Below are positions 36,867 through 44,563 of a DNA stretch of 64,000 nt, in pieces (position 1 is the first letter of the stretch; every line of letters starts with the position of its first letter). The stretch covers positions 4,726,501-4,790,500 of the forward strand of contig CP119318.1 in assembly GCA_029203105.1 (NCBI GenBank), read 5' to 3'. This DNA comes from Candidatus Kaistia colombiensis. GTDB taxonomy: Bacteria > Pseudomonadota > Alphaproteobacteria > Rhizobiales > Kaistiaceae. The position numbers and the translations under genes were made by a program. The notes below the pieces were generated by a model. It was not told where the DNA came from. It made no database searches and was given only the letters and a program-made list of their open reading frames with translations.

Positions 36867-37796
36867 ATGTCATTGCTTTCGCGGGCCTTCGCCTGGTTGT
36901 TCAACCGGCCCTATCTGCTGCTCGCCCTCACCTTCCTGTTCTGGGCGATCAACATCGTGCTTGGCCGCTATGTTGCCGGCACCATCCCGCCGGTGGCGCT
37001 GGCGCAGGTACGCTGGGCGGGCGCGTCGCTGATCATCCTGCCCTTCGCCTGGCCGCATCTGAAGCGGGACTGGCCGGCGATTCGCGGCAGCCTCGTCATC
37101 ATGTTGCTGCTCGCCGCCTCCGGCATCGGCGCCTACAACACGCTCGCCTATTACGGGCTGCAATATACCGAGGCGCTGAACGGGCTGTTGATGCAGTCGA
37201 TCGCCCCGCTCGTCATCGGCATCTGGTCGCTGATCCTGTTTCGCGACCGGATGACGGCGCCGCAGATCACCGGCGTCTGCCTGTCGCTGTGCGGCGTCAT
37301 CCTGATCATCTGCCGCGGCGATCCGGCCGTGCTGCTGCATATGACGCTGAATGTCGGCGACATCATCATGCTGGTGGCGATCAGCTGCTACGGCTTCTAT
37401 TCGGCGCTGCTGAAGAAGGGGCCGCGCATCCACTATCTGTCGATGCTCGGCTTCACCATTCCGGCCGGCGCGGCGATGATCCTGCCCTTCTGGGTCTGGG
37501 AAATGGCGTCCGGCAAGGTCATGCACGCGACGCCGCTCACCTTCGCCGTGCTCGCCTATGTCGTCGTGATTCCGTCCGTCGTCGCCTACATGTTCTTCAA
37601 TCGCGGCGTCGCGCTGATCGGTCCCAACCGCGCCGGACCGTTCTTCCACCTGCTGCCGGTGTTCGGTTCGATCATCGCCATTCTCTTCCTCGGCGAACAG
37701 CCGCGCTGGTATCACGGCGCCGGTTACGCGCTGATCCTCGGCGGCATCGCCCTGGCGCAGCTGAGCCTCGCCCGGATCCGCGCCTTCGGGCGGTAG
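36867..37796 (+). CDS. DMT family transporter (EamA)
   Basis: The 309-residue membrane protein has ten hydrophobic spans arranged as two EamA repeats (RWAGASLIILPFAWPHLKRD; then FFNRGVALIGPNRAGPFFHL and FGSIIAILFLGEQPRWYHG). EamA carriers export amino acids or other metabolites; the substrate is unknown. The ATG at 36867 starts the protein shortly before the first span. It is divergent from the DUF4139 gene. Confidence 0.9.
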   Translation: MSLLSRAFAWLFNRPYLLLALTFLFWAINIVLGRYVAGTIPPVALAQVRWAGASLIILPFAWPHLKRDWPAIRGSLVIMLLLAASGIGAYNTLAYYGLQYTEALNGLLMQSIAPLVIGIWSLILFRDRMTAPQITGVCLSLCGVILIICRGDPAVLLHMTLNVGDIIMLVAISCYGFYSALLKKGPRIHYLSMLGFTIPAGAAMILPFWVWEMASGKVMHATPLTFAVLAYVVVIPSVVAYMFFNRGVALIGPNRAGPFFHLLPVFGSIIAILFLGEQPRWYHGAGYALILGGIALAQLSLARIRAFGR

Positions 37797-37844
37797 AGCG
37801 CCGCGCGGCAGCCTCGTCTTGGTCCGATCTCGCCCCGCCCTCGC

Positions 37845-37947
37845 CGTCATCCCGGGCTTGACCCGGGATCCATTTCCGCCGAATTGCCGGCCGCGCGAAA
37901 CGCCCAATGGCGAGGCTGCATGGATCCCTGCTTTCGCAGGGATGACG
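37845..37947. repeat. Palindromic repeat, family B copy 1
   Basis: A 103-base element has perfect nine-base outer arms CGTCATCCC and GGGATGACG. Inside are GACCCGGGATCCA and TGGATCCCTGC-TTTC-GCAGGGATGACG, each forming its own hairpin. It lies between the EamA gene and the serA 3' end. Similar CGTCATCCC repeats are common in alphaproteobacterial intergenic DNA. Confidence 0.88.
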
Positions 37948-37996
37948 GAGACTTCTGATCGTACGGTCATCCCCTGCCCCCCGCCGAGCGGAAACG

Positions 37997-38029
37997 AAAA
38001 AGAAAAAGGGCGACGGTTGCCCGTCGCCC
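37997..38029 (-). terminator. Intrinsic terminator of serA
   Basis: Minus-strand stem GGGCGACGG/CCGTCGCCC with loop GCAA, followed by TTTTTCTTTTT, 27 bases after the serA stop. Confidence 0.93.
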
Positions 38030-38056
38030 CTCTTCATCCTGGCATGAAGCCTTGTC

Positions 38057-39643
38057 TCAGAAGCTCAGGCGCTTGGCCTGGACGACGCCCTCGAGCGCGC
38101 TGACGCGGTCGAGCACGCTGTCGGAAATCGCCTCGTCGACTTCGATGAGCGCGATCGCATCCTCGCCGGCGGCCTTGCGGCCGAGGTTGAAGGTGGCGAT
38201 GTTGATGCCCTCGGCGCCGAGCAGGCTGGCAAAGCGGCCAATGAAGCCCGGCTTGTCCTTGTTGGTGACGTAGAGCATGTGGGGGCCGAGCTCGGCCTCC
38301 ATGTTGATGCCCTTGATCTGGATGATGCGCGGCTTGACGTCGCCGAACACCGTGCCAGCCACCGAACGTTCCTGGCGCTCCGTCGTCACCGTAAGGCGGA
38401 TGTAGTTCTCATAGGCGCCCTGCTGCTCGCGACGAACCTCTTCCACCGCGATGCCGCGTTCCTTGGCGACTGCCGGAGCCGAGACCATGTTGATGGTCTG
38501 CAGCTGCGGACGCAGCACGGCGGCGAGCGCCGCCGCCGTCAGCGCGCGGACGTTCATCTCGGCGACGTCGCCCTCATACTCGATCTTGATCGCCTTGATG
38601 CCCGTCTCGGTGAGCTGGCCGGCGAACGAGCCGAGCTGCTCGGCAAGCTTGACGAACGGCGTCAGGCGCGGCGCTTCCTCGGCGGTGATCGACGGCATGT
38701 TGAGCGCGTTGGAGACCGCGCCCTTGACCAGATAGTCGGCCATCTGCTCGGCGACCTGCAGCGCGACATTCTCCTGCGCTTCCGTGGTCGAGGCGCCGAG
38801 ATGCGGCGTGGCGACGACGTTGGGCAGGCCGAACAGCACGTTCTCGGTCGCCGGCTCTTCCTCGAACACGTCGAAGCCGGCGCCGGCGACCTTGCCGGAC
38901 TTCAGCGCTTCGGCGAGATCCTTCTCGACGACCAGGCCGCCGCGGGCGCAATTGATGATGCGGACGCCGTCCTTCATCTTCTCGATCGCCTTGGCGTCGA
39001 TGATGCCGCGGGTCTTCTCGATCAGCGGCGTGTGCAGGGTGATGAAGTCCGAGCGGCGGAACAGCTCGTCCAGCTCGACCTTCTCGACGCCGAGATCCAC
39101 GGCGCGGTCGGGCGACAGGAACGGGTCGAAGGCGATGACGCGCATCTTCAGGCCGACGCCGCGCTCGGCGACGATCGAGCCGATATTGCCGCAGCCGATG
39201 ATGCCGAGCGTCTTGCCCGTCACCTCGACGCCCATGAAGCGGTTCTTCTCCCACTTGCCGGCCTGGGTCGAGGCATTGGCTTCGGGGATCTGACGGGCGG
39301 TCGCGAAGATCATCGCGATGGCATGCTCGGCCGTGGTGATCGAATTGCCGAAGGGCGTGTTCATCACGATGATGCCCTTGGCGGTCGCGGCCGGGATGTC
39401 GACATTGTCGACGCCGATGCCGGCGCGGCCGATGACGCGAAGGTTCTTCGCCGCGGCGATGACCTTCTCGGTCACCTTGGTATTGGAGCGGATGGCCAGA
39501 CCATCATAATTGCCGATGATCTCGAGCAGCTTCTCCTTGTCCTTGCCGAGGTCGGGCAGATAGTCGACCTCGACGCCGCGATCCTTGAAGATCTGAACGG
39601 CGGTCTTGGAGAGCTTGTCGGAAATGAGAACGCGCGGTGCCAT
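38057..39643 (-). CDS. serA: D-3-phosphoglycerate dehydrogenase
   Basis: The 528-residue long-form enzyme oxidises 3-phosphoglycerate, the first step of serine synthesis. The substrate region reads RAGIGVDNVDIPAATAKGI, the NAD fold is LGIIGCGNIGSIVAERG, the catalytic His is in TPHLGASTTEAQ, then an intervening (ASB) domain and a C-terminal ACT domain (YVTNKDKPGFIGRFASLLG) typical of serine-regulated forms. The ATG at 39643 follows AAGGAA. serC lies 208 bases upstream on the same strand, with a family B repeat between them. Confidence 0.97.
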   Translation of the reverse strand: MAPRVLISDKLSKTAVQIFKDRGVEVDYLPDLGKDKEKLLEIIGNYDGLAIRSNTKVTEKVIAAAKNLRVIGRAGIGVDNVDIPAATAKGIIVMNTPFGNSITTAEHAIAMIFATARQIPEANASTQAGKWEKNRFMGVEVTGKTLGIIGCGNIGSIVAERGVGLKMRVIAFDPFLSPDRAVDLGVEKVELDELFRRSDFITLHTPLIEKTRGIIDAKAIEKMKDGVRIINCARGGLVVEKDLAEALKSGKVAGAGFDVFEEEPATENVLFGLPNVVATPHLGASTTEAQENVALQVAEQMADYLVKGAVSNALNMPSITAEEAPRLTPFVKLAEQLGSFAGQLTETGIKAIKIEYEGDVAEMNVRALTAAALAAVLRPQLQTINMVSAPAVAKERGIAVEEVRREQQGAYENYIRLTVTTERQERSVAGTVFGDVKPRIIQIKGINMEAELGPHMLYVTNKDKPGFIGRFASLLGAEGINIATFNLGRKAAGEDAIALIEVDEAISDSVLDRVSALEGVVQAKRLSF

Positions 39644-39683
39644 GCTGAATGGTTCCTTCGGGTTCGCCGCCATCACCATCGGT

Positions 39684-39772
39684 CGTCATCCCGGACGAAG
39701 CGAAGCGGAGATCCGGGATCCATTCAGCCCAAGCCTGGGGCTGTATGGATCCCCGCTTTCGCGGGGATGACG
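39684..39772. repeat. Palindromic repeat, family B copy 2
   Basis: The 89-base element has the same nine-base arms as copy 1 (CGTCATCCC, GGGATGACG) and the hairpin TGGATCCCCGC-TTTC-GCGGGGATGACG. The left half differs in length. It lies in the serC-serA gap, so the two B copies bracket serA in the same orientation. Confidence 0.88.
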
Positions 39773-39851
39773 CCAGAGGGAAAAGCTGGCGCATCAAACG
39801 GGGAATGGGGATGTTGGCCGGGGCGAGACCCCGGCCAGAAAGCGCTATGGA

Positions 39852-41024
39852 TCAGGCGGCCTGGAGGGCGGCCTTCTGCGACGCGAACGCCCAGTCGAGC
39901 CATTCGGTGACGATGGCGAGATCCGAGGCCTCGATCGTCGCACCGGCCCAGATGCGAAGGCCGGCCGGCGCATCGCGATAGGAACCGATGTCATAGGCAA
40001 CGCCGGCCTTGTCGAGCGCGGTCGAAACCGCCTTGGCGAAGGCGGCCTGCGCCTTGTCGTCGAGCGCCTTGATCGCCGGATCGGTGATGATCAGGCAGAC
40101 CGACGTGTTCGAGCGCGTGTTCTCGACGACAGGCAGGAAGTCGATCCAGTCGGTCTTCTCGACCCAGCCGGCCAGAACCTTGAGGTTCGCGTCGGCGCGT
40201 GCCGCCAGAGCCTTCCAGCCGCCGAGCGACTGAGCCCAGTTGAGCGCGTCGAGGTAATCCTCGACTGCCAGCATGGACGGGGTGTTGATCGTCTCGCCGA
40301 CAAAGATGCCGTCGATGAGCTTGCCGCCCTTGGTCATGCGGAAGATCTTCGGCAGCGGCCATGCGGGCTTGTAGGTCTCGAGCCGTTCGACGGCGCGGGG
40401 CGACAGGATCAGCATGCCATGGGCGCCCTCGCCGCCGAGAACCTTCTGCCAGGAGAAGGTCACGACATCGAGCTTGTCCCAGGCGAGATCCTGCGCGAAG
40501 GCGGCCGAGGTGGCGTCGCAGATGGTCAGGCCGGCGCGGTCGGCGTCGATCCAGTCACCGTTCGGAACGCGGACGCCCGAGGTAGTGCCGTTCCAGGTGA
40601 AGACGACGTCGCGGTCGAAATCGACCTTGTTCAGATCGGGGAGCTTGCCGTAGTCGGCGCTGAAGGTGCGGACGTCCTCGAGCTTCAGCTGCTTGACGAC
40701 ATCGGTGACCCAGCCTTCGCCGAAGGATTCCCAAGCCATCATGTCGACGCCGCGGGCACCGAGCATCGACCACAGCACCATCTCGACGGCGCCCGTATCG
40801 GAAGCCGGCACGATGCCGATGCGATAGCCGGCGGGAACGCCGAGCACGTCGCGGGTCAGGTCGATGGCTTGCTGGAGCTTGGTCTTGCCGATCTTGGCCC
40901 GGTGGGATCGGCCGAGAGCCGCATCCTTGAGCGCATCGAAGGTCCAACCAGGACGCTTGGCGCAGGGGCCGGAAGAATAGTTAGCGTTCACCGGCCGGCG
41001 GCCGGGCGTGGCGAGATCTGCCAT
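39852..41024 (-). CDS. serC: Phosphoserine aminotransferase
   Basis: This 390-residue PLP enzyme converts 3-phosphohydroxypyruvate to phosphoserine, the second step of serine synthesis. It begins with PVNANYSSGPCAKRPGW and has the PLP lysine in TFSWQKVLGGEGAHG near residue 193. The sequence is of the alphaproteobacterial class (longer than E. coli SerC). It has a probable structured leader upstream and serA downstream. Confidence 0.96.
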   Translation of the reverse strand: MADLATPGRRPVNANYSSGPCAKRPGWTFDALKDAALGRSHRAKIGKTKLQQAIDLTRDVLGVPAGYRIGIVPASDTGAVEMVLWSMLGARGVDMMAWESFGEGWVTDVVKQLKLEDVRTFSADYGKLPDLNKVDFDRDVVFTWNGTTSGVRVPNGDWIDADRAGLTICDATSAAFAQDLAWDKLDVVTFSWQKVLGGEGAHGMLILSPRAVERLETYKPAWPLPKIFRMTKGGKLIDGIFVGETINTPSMLAVEDYLDALNWAQSLGGWKALAARADANLKVLAGWVEKTDWIDFLPVVENTRSNTSVCLIITDPAIKALDDKAQAAFAKAVSTALDKAGVAYDIGSYRDAPAGLRIWAGATIEASDLAIVTEWLDWAFASQKAALQAA

Positions 41025-41035
41025 AGTCTATCCTC

Positions 41036-41090
41036 ACAGATAGTAAGCGCCTCGTTGGGGAGGCGTGTCCCGCCGACGCGTTTACGCCTG
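41036..41090 (-). promoter_or_regulatory. serC: Probable serC leader RNA motif
   Basis: On the minus strand, just upstream of serC, is GGGACACGCCTCCCCAACGA followed by GGCGC, forming a GCCTC/GAGGC hairpin with loop CCCAAC. This looks like the conserved 'serC' RNA element described upstream of serC in Alphaproteobacteria. The match is from memory of the motif, not a covariance-model search. Confidence 0.55.
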
Positions 41091-41129
41091 GGCCGGAGGG
41101 AATGCAAGAGAGGACGATGGCGAAACGGA

Positions 41130-41161
41130 AAAGGCGCGCCGAGCTGTCGCGGCGCGCCTTT
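41130..41161 (-). terminator. Intrinsic terminator of the outer-membrane protein gene
   Basis: A perfect 12-base stem AAAGGCGCGCCG/CGGCGCGCCTTT with an eight-base loop, followed on the minus strand by TTTTCCGTTT. It starts 19 bases after the stop. Confidence 0.88.
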
Positions 41162-41179
41162 GGATTCAGGACGGAAAGA

Positions 41180-41971
41180 TCAGTTGAACAGGTAGCGAAT
41201 GCCGAAGTTCACGTCATGCGAGGTGATGTTCTTGAACTTGAAGCCGTCGTTCGGACGCGAAGGCCAATTGGGATCGCTGTTGTAGGCCGTGTCGGTCTTG
41301 GCGTTGCCGAGATCGACATAGCTGTAGCCAAGATCGAAGATCAGGTTCTCGGTCACCTTGAAGCCGAGGCCGGCATGCAGCGCCCAGGCGAAATTCCACT
41401 GCGACTCGCTGCCCGCATAGCCACCGCCATTCAGCTCCGTATTCACGTCGCGAAATCCGGAGATGGTGTTGCGCGACGTACCGATGCCGGCGCCGACATA
41501 GGGCGTGATGCCGTGATAGGTGCCGAGATCGACATAGCCGTTGGCCAGGAACAGCCACTCCGACTTACGGGCCGTGTAGTCGTCGCTGAAATATTCCGGC
41601 AAGTCGGAATTGTTCAGATTGTGCACGCGCTGCGTGGCGGAAAAATCGGCCTTGCCGCGATATTGCCCGGTCAGATCGGCGCGGAACCAGTCGTTGAACT
41701 GATAGCCGGCGCCGAGGCTGAAGGTCGGGGCCGACGAGAAGTCGCCCTCGTTGATCCAGTCGGTGACGTAGCCTGGCTCGTTGAAATACGCGTATTCGAG
41801 GTTGCCGAGGCGCTGGTTGCTCATGCCGATGGCACCGCGAAGGTACCAGCCGCCCGTCGCCAGCGGCACCGGCTCGACATAGGGCAGGTCCGCCGCGACG
41901 GCCGCGCCGCCGGAAATACCGCAGCCAAGGCCGGCCGCGATCGCGAGGGCCATCATCCGAGATTTGGTCAT
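41180..41971 (-). CDS. Outer-membrane beta-barrel protein (Omp25/31-like)
   Basis: The 263-residue protein has a signal peptide (cleavage near residue 27, GGAAVAADLP) and an eight-strand-type barrel with alternating aromatics, e.g. GWYLRGAIGMSN, FSLGAGYQFNDWFRADLTGQY, ITPYVGAGIGTSRN, NLIFDLGYSYVDLG and a terminal HDVNFGIRYLFN. It is like the major small porin-like proteins of Brucella and Rhizobium. GGGGATAGG precedes the ATG at 41971. A perfect CtrA box lies 79 bases upstream of the start. Confidence 0.9.
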   Translation of the reverse strand: MTKSRMMALAIAAGLGCGISGGAAVAADLPYVEPVPLATGGWYLRGAIGMSNQRLGNLEYAYFNEPGYVTDWINEGDFSSAPTFSLGAGYQFNDWFRADLTGQYRGKADFSATQRVHNLNNSDLPEYFSDDYTARKSEWLFLANGYVDLGTYHGITPYVGAGIGTSRNTISGFRDVNTELNGGGYAGSESQWNFAWALHAGLGFKVTENLIFDLGYSYVDLGNAKTDTAYNSDPNWPSRPNDGFKFKNITSHDVNFGIRYLFN

Positions 41972-42272
41972 CCTATCCCCCATCGAAGGTCGGACCACGG
42001 CGCGCGCGATCCCGAAACTCACATGGGAGAGGATTTCAACCGGAACCCTTTAACATCGGATTAACTACAACTCTTAACCACAACCTTTCCGATGCAACGG
42101 AAGGTTAAGCATAATCGCCCGTACTCGGCATGCCTTCCGCAAGGCAAGACAGGACTATCCGCGCCACCGTCTTGGCCCCGCAAAGTACAGGCGGAGGGAT
42201 CGCGAGATCTCAGCCAGAAGCACGCTGGGGCGGCATTGCCCGCCGCCATCCGGAAAATGCATCGGTCCGCGT
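41972..42272. other. Upstream region of the outer-membrane gene
   Basis: This 301-base gap after the glmM stop holds the CtrA box at 42050-42065 and a second TTAACC nearby (42074-42079). An imperfect inverted pair, AACCTTTCCG and CGGAAGGTT, lies at 42081-42105. It is clearly AT-richer around 42040-42115 than the flanks, as expected of a promoter. No gene is seen. Confidence 0.55.
42050..42065 (-). promoter_or_regulatory. Perfect CtrA binding box upstream of the outer-membrane protein
   Basis: The bases read TTAA-CATCGGA-TTAAC, an exact match to the full CtrA consensus TTAA-N7-TTAAC. It is 79 bases upstream of the outer-membrane gene start, and no other gene starts nearby. CtrA controls outer-membrane protein genes in Brucella, so activation or repression here is a reasonable inference. 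Confidence 0.72.
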
Positions 42273-43616
42273 TCAGGCGACCTGCTTGAGCGCGCCGATG
42301 ATATCGTCGACCACCGCCTCGACCAGGGCATGATCGTCGCCCTCGGCCATGACGCGGATCAGCGGCTCCGTGCCGGAGGGACGAATGACCAGCCGGCCGG
42401 ACTGGCCGAGCCGCGCCTGGCCTTCGGCGATCGCCGCCTGCACGCTCGCGACCTCGAGCGGCTTGCCGCCGCCGAAACGGAGGTTCTTCAGGATCTGCGG
42501 CACCGGCTCGAAGCGCCGGCACACTTCGCTGACCGGCTTGCCGGTCTTGCGCACGACGGCGAGGATCTGCAGCGCCGAGACGAGGCCGTCGCCGGTGGTC
42601 GAGAAATCCGACAGGATCAGGTGGCCCGACTGTTCGCCGCCGACATTGAAGCCGTGCTGGCGCATATGCTCGACGACATAGCGGTCACCGACCTTGGTGC
42701 GGGCGAGCGACAGGCCGAGCGAGCCGAGATAGCGCTCCAGGCCGAGATTGGACATGACGGTGGCGACGATGCCGGGCTGCGACAGCAGGCCGTCCTCGGC
42801 CCAGGACTGGGCCACGACGGCCATCAACTGGTCGCCATCGACCACCTCGCCGTTCTCATCGACGATGATGACGCGGTCGGCGTCGCCATCGAGCGCGATG
42901 CCGATATCGGCGCGCACCTCGTGGACCTTCTTGCGCAGCGCGTCCGGCGCCGTCGAGCCGACATCGAGGTTGATGTTGAAGCCGTCCGGCTCGGTTCCGA
43001 TGGTGATCACCTCGGCGCCGAGCTCCCAGAGCGCATCGGGCGCGACCTTGTAGGCGGCGCCGTTGGCGCAATCGATCACCACGCGCAAGCCGGTCAAGTC
43101 AAAGGCCTTCGGCATGGTGCGCTTGGCGAACTCGATATAGCGGTCGCGCATGCCGTCGATACGCTTGGCGCGACCGAGATCGGCCGAGGCGGCCAGTCGA
43201 TCGGAAAGGTCCTCCTCGATCAGCGCTTCGATCTTGGCCTCGGTCTCGTCGGAAAGCTTGTAGCCGTCCGGACCGAACAGCTTAATGCCGTTATCCTCAT
43301 AGGGGTTGTGCGAGGCGGAGATCATGACGCCGAGATCGGCGCGCAATGACCGCGTCAGCATGGCCACCGCCGGCGTCGGCATCGGACCGAGCAGGAACAC
43401 GTCCATGCCAGCGGCCGTGAAGCCCGCCGTCAGCGCCGGCTCGATCATGTAGCCGGACAGGCGCGTATCCTTGCCGATCACCACGCGATGCCGATGGCCG
43501 CCGTTCCGGAACGCCAGCCCCGCCGCGATCCCGACCTGCAACGCCAGTTGCGGCGTGATCGGGAAGGCGTTGGCCTTGCCACGAATGCCGTCGGTGCCGA
43601 AAAATTTGCGTGCCAT
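42273..43616 (-). CDS. glmM: Phosphoglucosamine mutase
   Basis: This 447-residue enzyme interconverts glucosamine 6- and 1-phosphate for peptidoglycan and LPS precursors. The start MARKFFGTDGIRGKAN, the phospho-serine in MISASHNPYEDNGIK (near residue 102), the metal loop DGDADRVIIVDE, the GEQSGHLI sugar loop and the RPSGTEPLIRVM phosphate loop are all present. Length is normal. In many relatives it follows ftsH in one operon. Here ftsH lies upstream but with the plus-strand isochorismatase gene between them, so the pair is interrupted. Confidence 0.97.
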   Translation of the reverse strand: MARKFFGTDGIRGKANAFPITPQLALQVGIAAGLAFRNGGHRHRVVIGKDTRLSGYMIEPALTAGFTAAGMDVFLLGPMPTPAVAMLTRSLRADLGVMISASHNPYEDNGIKLFGPDGYKLSDETEAKIEALIEEDLSDRLAASADLGRAKRIDGMRDRYIEFAKRTMPKAFDLTGLRVVIDCANGAAYKVAPDALWELGAEVITIGTEPDGFNINLDVGSTAPDALRKKVHEVRADIGIALDGDADRVIIVDENGEVVDGDQLMAVVAQSWAEDGLLSQPGIVATVMSNLGLERYLGSLGLSLARTKVGDRYVVEHMRQHGFNVGGEQSGHLILSDFSTTGDGLVSALQILAVVRKTGKPVSEVCRRFEPVPQILKNLRFGGGKPLEVASVQAAIAEGQARLGQSGRLVIRPSGTEPLIRVMAEGDDHALVEAVVDDIIGALKQVA

Positions 43617-43923
43617 GCGTCGAATCCGTCTCCTGAATCGCCGGCAGTCTTAGCCCAGCATTGCGGCGAAACAGTTCAAAATTCATGAGCGGTTGTTACA
43701 CGCTCCCCAGAGCGCAGCCTGGACGCGCAAGGGGGACCGACGCGGAGGCGGCGAGCCGGTCCGATATTTTTACCGTAAGGTACAGAATTGATTGGAGAAT
43801 TCGGATTCCTGCGCCCGGCGCCTCGTTCGGGCGTCGAATATTTCAGCGCGACACGCAAAGTGCATTTCCCCCCGCCGGAACGGATGGCAAGGGGGCTCTC
43901 CCCTTTCCCAAGCGGAGCCCATC
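43617..43923. other. glmM/isochorismatase divergent gap
   Basis: 307 bases without a gene. The central part is AT-rich (around 43765-43800) with the small palindrome TACC-GTAA-GGTA near 43778-43789, so it likely carries promoters for both directions. No stronger motif is recognised. Confidence 0.4.
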
Positions 43924-44484
43924 ATGAAGGCCCTCATCATCGTCGACATGCTGAACGACTTCTACACCGGCGTGCTGCAGAACGAGGCGCATGCCTCGAA
44001 GATCGTGCCGGTCATCCGCGCGCTCATCGACCATGCGCGCAGCCGGCCGGACTGGGTGGTGGTGTATTCCAACGACGCCCACCGCGCCGATGACGCCGAG
44101 ATCGCCGTCTGGGGCCCGCACGCCATGGCCGGCACGCGCGGCGCCGACGTCATCGACGCGATCGCGCCGGTCGGCGCCGCCCGCGAGATCGTCTCGCCGA
44201 AGCGCTTCTACGGCGCCTTCGACGAGACCGGCCTCGACGAGATCCTCAAGCGCTATGGCGTCACCGACGTGGTGGTGGTCGGCCAGCACACCCATTGTTG
44301 CGTCCGCCACACCAGCTACGGCGCCTTCGTCCGCGGCTATGGCGTCGAGATCCCGACCGACGGCGTCTGCGTCTTCGACGGCGTCGACAATGCGGCAGCC
44401 ATCGAATACCTGCGCACCATCTATGGCGCGACGATCACGGACTCGGCCGCGATCCTGGCCGCCGACGCCCGCAAGGCGGCGTAG
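43924..44484 (+). CDS. Isochorismatase-family cysteine hydrolase
   Basis: The 186-residue protein has the alpha/beta hydrolase-like fold of nicotinamidases: Asp8 in IIVDMLNDFYTG, a central Lys (SPKRFYGAF), and the catalytic Cys in VVGQHTHCCVRHTSYGA. The Asp-Lys-Cys triad is intact. The substrate may be an amide such as nicotinamide or a ureide; it cannot be fixed. The ATG at 43924 lies after AGCGGAG. It is inserted between glmM and ftsH, on the opposite strand. Confidence 0.9.
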   Translation: MKALIIVDMLNDFYTGVLQNEAHASKIVPVIRALIDHARSRPDWVVVYSNDAHRADDAEIAVWGPHAMAGTRGADVIDAIAPVGAAREIVSPKRFYGAFDETGLDEILKRYGVTDVVVVGQHTHCCVRHTSYGAFVRGYGVEIPTDGVCVFDGVDNAAAIEYLRTIYGATITDSAAILAADARKAA

Positions 44485-44510
44485 CCCGGCCCGGCCCGAC
44501 ACCGCGCAAA

Positions 44511-44547
44511 CAAAAAGGGCGGGACCGTGCGGTCCCGCCCTTTTTCA
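44511..44547. terminator. Bidirectional terminator between isochorismatase and ftsH
   Basis: Stem GGGCGGGACCG/CGGTCCCGCCC with loop TG, flanked by five A on the left and five T on the right. It therefore works on both strands for these convergent genes. Confidence 0.93.
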
Positions 44548-44563
44548 TTCAATTCGCCGCCGA

